Of a stretch of DNA of 64,000 nucleotides, positions 9,928 through 20,703 are shown piece by piece. The notes beneath the pieces are model-generated. The model was not told the origin of the DNA. It ran no database searches and worked only from the letters and a program-made list of their open reading frames with translations. Every line of letters begins with the position of its first letter. The first letter of the stretch is position 1. Source of the DNA: Agroathelia rolfsii (Eukaryota; Basidiomycota; Agaricomycetes; Amylocorticiales; Amylocorticiaceae); assembly GCA_018343915.1 (NCBI GenBank), contig JABRWF010000008.1:1550001-1614000 (forward strand), given 5' to 3'. A program made the position numbers and the translations under genes.

Positions 9928-12021
9928 CTATTTTCCCTTCTTGCCTTTCTTGCTGTTGGGCCTTAACGTATCTGTACCTACTGCTGATGCATGTCCTTCT
10001 TTGTTTATGTGGTCGAACAGTTTCGTTTTGCTAGCGAATTCTTGCCCGCATACATTACAACGCTGACACAACATGTTAACGACATACTGAAACGTTGAGA
10101 TCAAAATTCAAACCTGTTGGGCACTGCTGTCTGCATTTTCCACCGCCTTTTTGGCCTCTCGCGCACGTCTTTTTTCGCGCTTTGACATTTCTGTGGGTGC
10201 AGGAGGCTCCTTGTCTTGGCTTTGATCCCCCTCACCCTCTTCAGGCGACAGGAGGTCGACTCCAGTTTTTTCCAATCCAACAATCAAATCCTCCTCATCT
10301 TCAAGTGCGTTGTTCGCCCTCCGTCGTCTGCCCGCGGCACGTTTTTGACCAGGCTCAGGCGGTTCAGGCAATGGAGTAATAGCGACGCGGTTTTTGCTTC
10401 CTTTACCCTTTTTTCTTAACCGAGGCGACGGTAGATTGTGTAATTCCTCAATCAAATCTTCGTCTCTATTTCCCTCTCCAGCGATATCCTCTCCACCATG
10501 TCCTGGATTGGCGAAACCTTCTGTGCCTTCCGTCTGTCCAGACTCTTCCTCGGCCTCAGCTTCTTTTACTTCAGGACCATCAACATCGGCGCGATCCTCG
10601 CCTCTTCCGAGTCCGAGCTCCCCTTCCTCATCCTCCATCTGCGCTCTCAGCTTCTCTACCTCCTTTAGGTGCTTCTTGCTCCTTTCATGGTTATCCCACG
10701 CCGCTTCTGTCTTGAAGAACTTCCCACACACCACGCATTCCCACTCTTCCCCCTCTCCTCCTTCAGCCAGCGCCCATTCTAGATCGGCATGCATGTTTGC
10801 GTAGGCGGCGTCTACCTTTTGCCAGGCCTGCTCCACAAATTCCTTTGCAGGTGCTGTGTTAAGTCCAGAAGCAAGCACAGGTTGACGGGCTTTGGAAGCT
10901 TCCTCCATTAAACGAGCTTGATCTGCGAGGTACGATTTGTATCTCGGGTCGCGTTTACGCAAAAAACGAGCTAATTCCTGATGTGATGTGATTGGAGTGG
11001 GGCGGTTTGATTTTGATTTTTTTTTGTCAAGTTGTCAAATGTCAGAATAATTGTGAGAGTGGATCACCTTTATCACATCGTTGTATTCTTTTCGTGCTGA
11101 TTCGCGAGCCTTCTTGTTGTCCTTCTCCATTAGCCTGCAGGGGTGATGGACCATTTAAATGCGAAAAATTTAACCAATACATACCTTCGCACATTTCTAT
11201 CGGGTGCCTCAGCTAAATTCCATTGATCAGCAAAGGCAAAATCCTTGGATGATGAGAAGTTCATCCAATAGTTATAGAACGTCCGAACTGCCGCTGCTTC
11301 TTTGCCTTTCGCCGTAGTCCAGGGCCAGGTGGAGTCGCCAAATGAAGGCATCATCGCACTATCATCATAATATAGTTCATCATGTGCAAGGCGGGCAAAC
11401 AAATTTCGGTAAATGGTGAAAAAACCGTCTGGCGAATCATCCATTCCGGACCATCTCGTGGTGTCAAAAAATTGTGCGAGCTGTCTGGCTGATAGGCCTT
11501 TCCCTGGAGCACGAGGAGCAGGAGCACCGCGGCGGATGTCCTCGAACACAGTCTCGTCGTCGGGTTCTGGAGCTAGCGAAGCCTTGTGTGAATCATACCA
11601 AGCACGCTCCTACTTGGCTTTGCATCAACACGGGCATCAATTGAGTCAAAACCCAAATGGCATACTTGCTCATCGCTTAACACCTGTTAGGTGACATGTC
11701 TCCATAAGCAGGTATAGACTAAACACCAAAATAATCAAGCGACCTCGTACGCTTGTTGAATAGTAGCAAATCGCTTAGTGGCACCCTCAACATCGTCTTT
11801 GTTCTTGTCGGGGTGATGGATCAGGGCGAGTTTGCGGAATGCTTTCTAAGTCTAGAATGAGAAAAATTCTTTCTGGACTGCCGCGGCACTGCAGGTGTAA
11901 AGATAACCTTGATGTCATCCGCGCTTGCGTCTTCTGATACTCCAAGAAGTTTGTAATAGTCCTGGGCACCGTCTTCATGAGATTCGTCTGGTTGACCTGG
12001 CTTTGACTCGCGGGCGCCCAT
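9928..12021 (-). CDS. JJJ1: Jjj1/DNAJC21 60S ribosome-assembly co-chaperone
   Basis: Seven exons (12021-11908, 11845-11744, 11683-11666, 11609-11185, 11134-11068, 10977-10114, 10062-9928) give 574 aa; yeast Jjj1 is about 590. The N-terminal J domain has [10 protein letters not shown], followed by the family segment DSPDGFF and [22 protein letters not shown]1-type C2H2 finger ([20 protein letters not shown]) precedes a long acidic linker. A second finger ([17 protein letters not shown]) precedes a Lys-rich tail. Jjj1 works with Rei1 and Hsp70 to release Arx1 from cytosolic pre-60S particles. The third exon is only 18 nt. Donors GTTTGA and GTTATC are atypical. It is head-to-head with TIM13. Confidence 0.95.
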
Positions 12022-12263
12022 CACAATCAGACAATCAGTGCAGAGTAGTTGCCGCTTAAAGGAAAAAATAATTGAATGGTGGCTATTTCTGGCTGACTGG
12101 GATGATGACTTAAGAAATTGATGAAATCTCAGCCACAGATGCGTGTGGCGCGTGCCCACTGTCACGGTGTCTTTGCCAAGGCCCGGAAGCTGCTAGCATC
12201 TCGTCGAGCAACACTCAGGCTACCAGTACTACAACACCGACTCGACTTTCACTCGCTTTAGAC
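12022..12263. promoter_or_regulatory. Divergent promoter JJJ1 / TIM13
   Basis: 242 bp lie between the two ATGs. No TATA or CCAAT box was recognised. A GC-rich GTGTGGCGCGTGCCCAC patch sits near 12143-12159. Confidence 0.5.
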
Positions 12264-12844
12264 ATGGCAGACTTTTTCAGAAGCTCGTCTGGCTCCTCTG
12301 CTCCTGCTGCAGGCGCGTGCCTTTTTTTTTCATGCTCCACAGGCTGCTTCATGACCATGTTATATTTTGCAGACCCAGCAATGATAGAACGCCTCATGAA
12401 CAATGTCCGAGCTGAAATGGCTTTGGCAAATGCACAGGAACTCATGAATGTATGGACCGACTCTTTCAAGTTACCACCCCCTCCACCACTCTGGCTCATA
12501 CACGGTTGCATTTACAGAAAACTAATGAGAAGTGTTTCGCGAAATGCGTCACGAAACCTGGCACTTCGCTGTCGAGCTCGGAACAAGTACGTTACCATGG
12601 TACATGCCATTATCCTTCTCTCCACTAACACATGACGACGACTAGACATGTTTGTCTCGGTGTATGGACAGGTATATGGAAGCTTGTGGGTCCCCCAAAT
12701 TTATTTCGACGCACAGCCTGGGAAACTTATGACGACTTTTTCTTTTTCTTTTACAATTCAGTCAATATCGTGAGCCGCACATATGTAGCTCGCATATCAA
12801 AAGAACAGGGTAGACCTGATGGGTTAGACAATATCTCTGCTTAA
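12264..12844 (+). CDS. TIM13: Small Tim chaperone Tim13
   Basis: Five exons (12264-12312, 12373-12449, 12518-12586, 12646-12685, 12762-12844) give 105 aa. The order IERLMNNVRAEMALANAQELMN, CFAKC, CLSRC, DRYMEAFNIVSRTYVARI is Tim13. The twin CX3C motifs form the disulfides of the hexameric Tim8-Tim13 chaperone, which escorts hydrophobic precursors across the intermembrane space. The N terminus is Ser-rich, as usual. The first intron (12313-12372, 60 nt) starts with GC rather than GT (AG|GCGCGT). It has no stop, so unspliced message would add 20 residues. Confidence 0.94.
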
Positions 12845-13153
12845 TCGATTATTATCCTTACATATACCATGCATGGGTGTCAACTTCTTAATGTTGTCAT
12901 TGACTAATATAACTATATCTCGTGTGTCTTCGTATGCAACTCAGACCAATCAAAACGTTTGATAAGTATGTGTGTCTGTCCTAGATTACATATAACCATG
13001 GGCCCTCTCCTGGGAATCGTTTTAATGTAAGGAGGAAGGGGGGAAAAGAAAAAGAAACCGTAAAACAAGTATCGCTATAAATTGCACATCCATTTAAATA
13101 TATTCTATCCATCTCTGCATACAGGCATGTGTTGCTGAACGCATAAGAAACCA
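12845..13153. other. Intergenic, nothing recognised
   Basis: 309 bp between the 3' ends of TIM13 and the convergent homeodomain gene. AT-rich with a short purine tract (GGAGGAAGGGGGGAAAAG near 13030). No gene, repeat or site was recognised. Confidence 0.5.
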
Positions 13154-14826
13154 TCAAGGGACGTAGGCCTGCTGGAAATGGGCCTCCCTCGCCATCGCAT
13201 GCATTGTGTCCTTGTTACTATAGACCGTCTGTATGTCGATCGAATCTAGACGCGGATGGAATGGCGTCGTCAGCAAGGGCGGCGAGGTGCGCTGTTGCAG
13301 ACCATCGGCCGGGCAGGAAGTGCCGCTGATGGCGGAGGCTGTGAAGATGTTCTCATCTCTAAAAAAGTTTTGGCCGTTCAGGGGGTACGTCAATTGCGGA
13401 AGAACCGGCGCGGTGATTGGAGCAGGTTGTGCAAAACTAGGCTCGGAATTATGTGCTTGGCCGACTAGCTGATGCTGGTGGCCCATCTGGGGGATAGGGG
13501 CAAGGGATTGCGGCGCCGTTGTTTGCCCGCTGACGGCGGCGGAGGCGATGGAATCCGTGACGTAGCCTACGCTTGAAAAGAGGTATTGATCCATGGTCTT
13601 GCTATTGTCCTGGCCCGACGGTAGTGCATGGTAAGCATAATCGGAGCTAGAGAGAGGTTGTTGTTGTGCCGAAGTGGATAAAGTGTGCAGGGCATAAGGT
13701 GGAAGACGCTGCTGACGGTGCTGTATCACGTCGATGGAGGTTGCTTGACGTAGAAATTGGACAAAGCTTGACAGATGAGCGGCAGAGCCTATGACGTCGA
13801 TTTTTTGCACCTCTGTTGCCTGACGTCCTTCAGTCCAATCAAAGCAGCGTTTCCATCCCTGGGGGCTGCCACCACCCTGCATTGTTGTGGGCTCGATGCG
13901 ATGAACATCTCGTAGGTAGAAGTCCTCGGTTGGTTTCAGCAAAAAGAGTGACGCTACGGCCAAGCCAGAATCGGAGCCTGTTGCTGCCATAGACAAAGGT
14001 TGGATGGTGACGTTTTGGATGATTGAGAACGGAACGTCCATTCGGAAGGCATATCCTGCCGAGCGTACGAGCCAGGTCAGTCGCTGCTTGCCTTTGCAAG
14101 CGTATGCCAGCAGGTCATCGCTCCTTTCGTGCGTCATCACACGGCGCCAAGTGCCAATCAAAATTTCGCTACATGAGATGCGTAGAATAGCTGTGGAAAG
14201 ATAGGATTCAAAATGAGTTTAAAAAAAAGAGGGGAAAGGAGAAATTGGATTAGTGGCGTACGTTCGTCTTCTTGCACCAGGTTAACAAGCTCAAGCGACC
14301 TAGTGGCAACTTCTGGTGCATACATGGGTGGCGTATGACCAGTGTGGGATATTCCTTCACTTTTGACATTTCCTGCCACTTTTGCCTTGGCGCGCCTGTA
14401 TGTTATGAGGTGAGTTGGAGGCGTCCCCCCCTACCCGAGAATCTATGCGTAACAAAAGCATGGGACATACCTGTTTTGGAACCAAATCTGCGTCTGGCGT
14501 TCTTGCATACCAAGCAATTCACTGATCTCCTTTCTCCTCTCTGCGGACGGGCTACGTTCGCAGGCAAAAAACTTTTCGAGATGTACTAACTGCGCCGGTG
14601 TCACGCGCGATCGCTTGCGCTTGGGCTTCTGTTCGGTCGATGGCATGCTGACCGTTGGGGGGACGATAACGGGATGGGCAGCCCGAGATCCAGTGGCAGC
14701 CTCGTGTTGAGTATATGCGAGATCATAAGGCTCGCTGGCTGTCATTGAGCTCTGACTCGACTTGTTTGAAAGGGAGGGAGAGTGCATGGTGGCACGAAGC
14801 TCTGAAGTGTACTGTAAGTTAGCCAT
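13154..14826 (-). CDS. Homeodomain transcription factor (Pho2/Phx1 type)
   Basis: Three exons (14826-14471, 14395-14262, 14190-13154) give 508 aa. The homeodomain is near residues 70-130: KRKRSRVTPAQLVHLEKFF, a helix-2 ERRKEISELLGM, and recognition helix QIWFQNRRAKAK completed across the first intron. Downstream comes the segment seen in fungal Phx1-like factors, EILIGTWRRV then LTWLVRSAGYAFRMDVPFSIIQNV. The rest is Gln/Ser/Pro-rich, as in activation regions. The ATG at 14826 is chosen because the open frame upstream lacks an ATG. Related basidiomycete factors control development or phosphate and stress responses; which applies here cannot be told. The upstream region is long (about 1.2 kb). 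Confidence 0.9.
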
Positions 14827-16023
14827 GGGGATGTCGACGACGATGGCTAAGATGTGAATAGGAGGCAAGGTGTGACGAGGTGGATGAGGAAGGGGGGGGG
14901 GGGGAGAGAAGGGATGGCCAGCTGGACCACTCGAAAGACGAGGTAGAAATCACTGTATAGATAACGTGACCAAACCACAACAGAGAAGAAATAGGGGATG
15001 ATGATGCAAGGTCCAAGAGATCGAGGGAAGAGCCACAATGTAAAGACAAAAATCGGCGAAAATTATATACAGAGATAGAGGATGATGCAGATGCTCGTTG
15101 TGGGAGTTTAAGATGCAAAATAAGTGGCTGGCAAGGAATGCGACTGGCTACTTAGTATGATCCATAAAGGGGCAAAGAGAGGAGAAAGAGAAGCCCCTGA
15201 GAGGATCCGGAAGGATTGCCAAACTTCTAATCAGAGCATTCCACATTGAAAGGGGACCCGCCAGTACGCGCGCGATATACGTCCACCGCATCCACACGCG
15301 CGCCAAGTGATCGTGATCGCGGAAGGAAGAGAGCCCATGGGTCGAAGCAGATGATAGACGAACAACAGTCTAGGGACATGGGCGATGAGAGTGCGTATAG
15401 ATGACATTCTCACAAGATCCGAGTTGATGATGACTCAAACACGATAAATACAACAGTTGCCCGTAGTGGCAGTGTATTATAACTCTGAAACAAAAAAAAA
15501 AAAAAGCAAACGACGACAGGTATAGAGTTGTGTTAGGACGACTTGGACCACGGACGAAGACCGTGGTGGGGATCAGATCCACGCCGTCCCTGCAGACCTG
15601 ATAACATGAAATCATTTTCCTGGACGGCGCACAAGTGGCAGAGCGCAACTAAAACGGAATGACGCTGCCACAGCCTTCCTCGATCTTCATCAGATCAACG
15701 ATTACATTGCTCCGCCGTGTCTGAACTCACTCCTGCCTTTTATGGCTTGCTTCTCGTCGCACGTGCTCCGACACAGCCACCGTCGCCACACATTTGCCTT
15801 GCATGCATCCCGTTACTATACATAATACTCACCACGTACATCTTTTGCAATTATACCAAACGGCAGGGTGACAGGGTTGGGTATGGGAAGATGAACGAAA
15901 AATGAAAAAAGATGGGGCAAAGGTGCTGCCATCTTCTGACTTACAGAACAACCTGCCAATCTGGCTGCCAAGAAATGCCTGGGAGGGGGAAAAGAAAAAG
16001 ATAAAAAAATGGCAAATAATATA
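14827..16023. other. Long upstream region of the homeodomain gene
   Basis: About 1.2 kb without a supported gene. It includes a G run near 14894-14903, A runs near 15488-15505 and GC-rich patches near 15265-15305. The promoter and probably a long 5' leader of the homeodomain gene lie here, together with the 3' flank of U1-70K. Open frames inside are short and show no family features. Confidence 0.5.
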
Positions 16024-17582
16024 CTAATACCGTGGTCGTTTGGGACCAGAGTCACGGTCATCGTATCCGGGGCCGTCCCGCTTGAGGTCACCTCGATACC
16101 CGCCCCCTCCATATCCTGCTGGCGGGCCATACCCAGGTCCTCCGCCGCCGTAGCCTGGAGGAGGGGGGGCTCCGTATCCGCTGGGGGGACCACCTGGTAT
16201 GCTGTTACCCTGAGGATGTCCGTCACTGAACCCACCTCCGCCGTAGCCAAGACCTGCACCACGTCCAGCCCTTTTGTTATGCAAGCAGGGTTCAATACGT
16301 CAGCCAACGGCTCAGAGTATAGAAGAGAAAAGAGGGAAAGGAATGATCTTTACCTGTATCCCCCACCTGGAGGAGCGTCGTAATCTTCACGACCACCACG
16401 GAAGCCACCACCACCTCCCCCTCCTCCCCTGAAGCCGCTGCCGCCTCCTCCGGGGCGATCGCTGTACCCACGATCACCATAGCCCCTATCTGGGCCTGGC
16501 CCATACCCACCTCGATCGCCACCACCCCCAAACCCACCACCACGACCGCCGCCGAAGCCACCACGTCCACCCCGGAACCCGCCTGACCGCTCGCCGAAGC
16601 CACCACGCCCACCACCCCCGAAGCTGCCTCTGAGACTTGGACCACCTCCGCCTCCACCTCCACCTCCACTTCCACCTCCACCTCCACCACTACTGCGGGC
16701 GAATGCCGGCGGTTCTGTCGGCTTGGGGCGTCCGCCGAGACCGCCACCGAGACGGCGCGGCTTCCAGCCACGTACTGTACGTCCACGTTCAACGTCGACG
16801 AGAATGCGCTTACCCATGATGTAAAGTCCATCTGACTCCTTGTAAGCCGCTAGAGGTAAAAGACAGACCATGCGTTAGACCAGTGTGTGAATATGATTAC
16901 GTGCTTTATATGTACCTTTCATGTCACGTTCGCGTTCATAGACAATGAATGCAAAGCCACGGCTCCTTCCCTTCTTGTCGCGCACGACACGCACTCGTTC
17001 GATAGTACCATACGTCTCGAACTCTCTTCTGACGTCCGCTTCACTGGCATTTTTGTTCTAGAGGAAATACACAAAACAAAATTAGTTTAACCTGCATGAA
17101 CAGAAACTGCAGTCATGACAAGGCTAATACTCACCAAACGAGCAATGAAAAGTGTTTTGTAGGGGTCACCAATGGCTTCGGGGTCATCCGCAGGCTTGTC
17201 TGGATACACGTAGAAGCCTGTGTTAGCATACCTGCTGCTAGGAGAACAGAAAGACAAGAGTGCACATACAGGTATCCTTGGAAATCTTGAATGCATCGGC
17301 ACGCTTTTTCCGACGCTCCTCCCGTCGAATCTGACGCTTCGTCTCTTCGGCATAGGTGTAGTTGGGCTCCTCTCCCTCCTCCATACCCTCCGTCTCGGTT
17401 GTGCCATTGATGAGGCCTTCTGTTGACGCCTCACGGAGACGGGCGAGGATCTCAGCTACGCCAGAAACGCTCTTCTTCGTCACACGATCGATATCCCTGT
17501 CGACTGGGCGTGCATAGGGGAGCGGCGCACGAGGCGCGAAAAGTTTGAGTAGGTTGGGGGGTAGGAGATGGGTGCCAGGCAT
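16024..17582 (-). CDS. SNRNP70: U1 snRNP 70-kDa protein (U1-70K)
   Basis: Five exons (17582-17270, 17217-17135, 17057-16916, 16849-16354, 16270-16024) give 426 aa. The N-terminal U1-70K segment ([19 protein letters not shown]) precedes a single RRM near 125-200 with RNP2 TLFIARL and RNP1 RGFAFIVY. The diagnostic [20 protein letters not shown] follows. The C terminus is an RGG/Gly-rich tail with [14 protein letters not shown] repeats rather than an RS domain. U1-70K binds U1 stem-loop I and defines 5' splice sites. Antisense frames over the Gly-rich exon are composition artefacts. The gene is head-to-head with COX10, 228 bp apart. Confidence 0.95.
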
Positions 17583-17810
17583 AGAGAATGAGAAAGGAAA
17601 GCAAAGGGGCTAGGCCAGTGCGTTAGGGCACAGAGAAAAAAGATACACTGCGTCTATGTATCACTTGCGAGAGTGATGTTCGAAAGTTGCTAGGCGCCGT
17701 CGTCTCTCCACTTGGTCGTGGACGAGTTTGAAAAAGTGTGTATTGCAACTCCGCTCATTGCGTTCAAATCGTTTTATTCCAAGTCGGTCAACACTCGTCT
17801 ACTTTGATTA
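17583..17810. promoter_or_regulatory. Divergent promoter SNRNP70 / COX10
   Basis: 228 bp lie between the proposed ATGs. No TATA box or CCAAT box was recognised. The exact right boundary depends on the COX10 first-exon model. Confidence 0.45.
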
Positions 17811-19129
17811 ATGCATGTAAAGGTTTTATTTCACCTGCTATCTCCTTGCAATACATTATTTACGTTTGTTACTACTAGCTGTATCCCAGGCTGAGCCATT
17901 GCACACATCTCGCACAACGGCACCAAGTCCGTAGGCTGACGACTGTCCCCTTCTTTGTCCATAATCGTTTGGCAAGACCGCAGAGTGCCCCGAAACCAGC
18001 AGCACATTCTACTGCCGTTTTTGCAGCAGCCCCAGATGAACCCCAGCGCCGCGATGTGCTGGCTGGCTATCGTGAAACGGCGGTGCTCACTCCCCGTCGT
18101 CTGCTCAAGATATACGGACAACTCTCCAAGGCTCGCTTGACCGTGCTCATGACGCTATCTGCTATGGCGAGCGTGGCCCTCTCTCCATTCCCAACGACGC
18201 TGCCTGTGCTACTTGGGACAACAGTGGGCACAGCTCTATGCTCCGCCTCTGCTAATACATTCAATCAGATCCAAGAAGTGCCCCTAGATGCACAAATGGC
18301 CCGCACGCGCTCGAGGCCGCTTGTGAGACGAGCTATCAGCCCTGCCCACGCAACGGCATTTGGACTTGCTACTGGCATAGCCGGCCCAGCTGTCCTCTGG
18401 CTCATGACGAACCCTACCACGGCCATCTTGGGCGCTGCCAATATCGGACTTTACGCTGGTGTATACACTTACTTGAAGCGCACAAGCGTATCAAATACCT
18501 GGGTGGGAGCCGTCGTCGGCGGCATACCCCCTCTCATGGGCTGGATGGCCGGTGGCGGAAACCTCTGGATATCAGCTGAACACCCTGTGCATTTGTTCTT
18601 GCCGTCCTTCATCACCTCCGTTCCGTCCATCCCATTGGACATGACTATGATCAACGGCCCAGTGGCGCCCCTAGCTCTCTTCTTAATCCTCTACAGCTGG
18701 CAGTTCCCCCACTTCAACTCGCTCTCTTACTTTGTCCGTGAATCCTACGCACAAGCGGGCTATCATATGCTTTCCGTTACCAATCCGCGGAAAAACGCGT
18801 TGGTGTCGTTGCGCCATGCGCTATTCATGATCCCCATTTGCTCTGTACTGACGCCGTTATCGGGCCTAACGACTTGGGCGTTTGCGCTGACGAGCCTCGC
18901 GCCGAATGCCATCTTTGCACGCGCCGCATGGAGGTACTGGCGCACAGGGGCAGAGAAAGAGGCGCGCATGGCCTTTCAGCACAGTCTGTGGTATTTGCCC
19001 GTCATTCTCGGTCTCATGATGGTGCACAAGCAGGGTACAGACTGGGCAAAATGGGTTGGAATCGGGGATGCGTCAGAAGATGAAGAGGAAAAGGAGCAAA
19101 AAATGGCAGTAATCGTTAGTCTTCCATAG
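17811..19129 (+). CDS. COX10: Protoheme IX farnesyltransferase Cox10
   Basis: The main exon (17879-19129) encodes the heme O synthase core. The UbiA motif NTFNQIQEVPLDAQMARTRS carries the Mg-binding aspartates, followed by LKRTSVSNTWVGAVVGGIPP and SWQFPHFNSLS, with about seven to nine membrane segments. It farnesylates heme b in the mitochondrial inner membrane for cytochrome oxidase. No in-frame ATG exists before the core. The best model is a 6-nt first exon (17811-17816, Met-His), an intron 17817-17878 (GTAAAG...CTACTAG), then an Arg-rich presequence (RLSHCTHLAQRHQVRRL). That gives 418 aa. The first exon is inferred; the core is certain. Confidence 0.9.
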
Positions 19130-19189
19130 ATCATGGAATCATTTGAGGTATCATTCAGAGTCTCTGGTATATATATTATATCACACACA

Positions 19190-19202
19190 CACGCACGCAC
19201 GC
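19190..19202. repeat. CA/GC-type dinucleotide microsatellite
   Basis: A short (CA)n then (CGCA)n tract lies just after COX10, between two convergent genes. It is low-complexity sequence only. Confidence 0.5.
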
Positions 19203-19228
19203 GCCAATACGGTGTTATTTAATCAATT

Positions 19229-20125
19229 TTATGATTTTGTTTTTGTATTTTGGCGCTTTTTCCGTAGGGCCTCCAGGCGTGCTTTCATGGACGCCACCTT
19301 CATGTCTGCGTCCTCCTGTGCTCGCTCTTCTTCTAACAGCCTGTCCATAATGAGTTCCCGCTCATCCTGCTCCTTTTGTTTCCGTTTCCGTTCCTCTTCA
19401 TCGTCGGTCGTGCTAGGCATTTCGGATGTTGGCTGCCCAGCAATAATGTCATCTGTGTTGGCGCCCTGAGCGGGGAAACCCTCCATCGCGCTATCGTTCA
19501 GGACGGGTTCTGCGAAGATCGTGGCGCGTTCAAAGGTCTCGACTGCATCTGGGGCATTTACGACCGTTTGCTGGAATAGTTCCCATTCCTTGTCAATGAC
19601 AGATGGCTCAGCAGTGGCAGTAGAAGAGGCGGGTGGGACGGATGATTGAGCTGTTGGACCATTTGCATCTTCATCCTCGTCATCGTCATCATCACCGCCA
19701 AGGACTGGTGCACGCGAAGGATCAGAGAAGAAATCGGCCGGGAGAGATGAATTGCTCTGCTGCTGGGCTTCTGCCTCGAGCCTGGGCTTTTTGGGAGCAG
19801 TATCTGAATCGTTTTCATCTTCTTCCTCCTGTGGTGATTTACGCTTGGCAGAAGAAGAAGAAGAAGAAGAAGAAGCTGCAGCTGCAGCCTGTGCCTGTTG
19901 TTGTTGTTGCTGCAGTAGTAGCTGCTGGCGCTCCTGTTCCTTTACGCGTGCAACAGAGGTGCGATGCTGTTTGCTGCCGAGATGGCCCTCCCATGCAGAA
20001 GCGTGCTTGATCATGATGGCACAGACAACACAGCGCAAGCGGCCATCGCTCGAATAGGATGCGAGAGGGTGAGAGACGGGTGCTTCCTGGCGCTTGGCCT
20101 TGAGCAGAGCACGAACATCGGCCAT
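19229..20125 (-). CDS. ZNF830/CCDC16-like U1-type zinc-finger protein
   Basis: A single-exon gene of 298 aa. A U1-type C2H2 finger is near residues 31-56 (RLRCVVCAIMIKHASAWEGH...SKQH). A Gln/Ala/Ser low-complexity stretch, an acidic tract (DDDDDEDED), then a C-terminal Arg/Lys/Glu coiled coil (MDRLLEEERAQEDADMKVASM) follow. The layout fits the ZNF830 family, nuclear proteins associated with spliceosomes. Absence of introns is unusual here. The trinucleotide runs that encode Ser and Gln make the antisense frames look open. Confidence 0.8.
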   Translation of the reverse strand: MADVRALLKAKRQEAPVSHPLASYSSDGRLRCVVCAIMIKHASAWEGHLGSKQHRTSVARVKEQERQQLLLQQQQQQAQAAAAASSSSSSSSAKRKSPQEEEDENDSDTAPKKPRLEAEAQQQSNSSLPADFFSDPSRAPVLGGDDDDDEDEDANGPTAQSSVPPASSTATAEPSVIDKEWELFQQTVVNAPDAVETFERATIFAEPVLNDSAMEGFPAQGANTDDIIAGQPTSEMPSTTDDEEERKRKQKEQDERELIMDRLLEEERAQEDADMKVASMKARLEALRKKRQNTKTKS

Positions 20126-20703
20126 GGTTATGAGCCAACCCCTGTTTTTTGCTTCCGGTGTGCGCCTGACCCCACACCACTGCTCGGTTGCAGCGGGTGT
20201 GCTTCAAGTCCTTGGCTGCCCCTAAGCTTCAAATGCACATTTCCGTCTATCACTGACGATAGGAGGGACGATTCAATATTCCTCATCATGTGCCATTTCT
20301 TGATCATTGTTGTCGCATTCTGGTAAGTAATCAACATGCGTTTGCAGCACCTTTTCGGAACTACTGGCCCCCAATTTTTATTATTATATAAATCTACTAA
20401 CAGAAAACCGGATTGACTTTTCTGCAGTTTAACTTGACTATTCACATTTTAAACGAAAGTTTGGTTCTTACTAGTATCTTGTGATGCTATCATCCGGAGA
20501 ACTTCTGACACATTACGATGGACTTCTCGCTGCTTCTGATCGTGCTACTCCGGCGTAGTAGTTCACGTCACACTCGATCGTCCTAGCCTCGCTACCATTT
20601 ACTATCTTCCGAATTAAATGCCACATTTGGCATATATAAGTCGCTGCCTCGTGTATTCTCTTCTCCACGCATCTATACCTCCATCTCCCAGGTGCTTCCA
20701 ACA
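20126..20703 (+). promoter_or_regulatory. Upstream region of GH79-1 with TATA box
   Basis: 578 bp between divergent genes. TATATAAG at 20633-20640 lies 64-71 bp before the GH79 start codon and is the only convincing core element. The rest shows no repeat or gene. Confidence 0.6.

Noticed and set aside
16292..16831. Val/Glu-rich antisense-like frame over the U1-70K Gly-rich exon
   Set aside because: It is another frame of GGN repeats. The RRM-containing frame continues through the same bases with correct splice sites.
19633..20057. Frames opposite the ZNF830-like gene
   Set aside because: Trinucleotide runs (GAA, CAG) open all frames. Only the zinc-finger frame has a domain.
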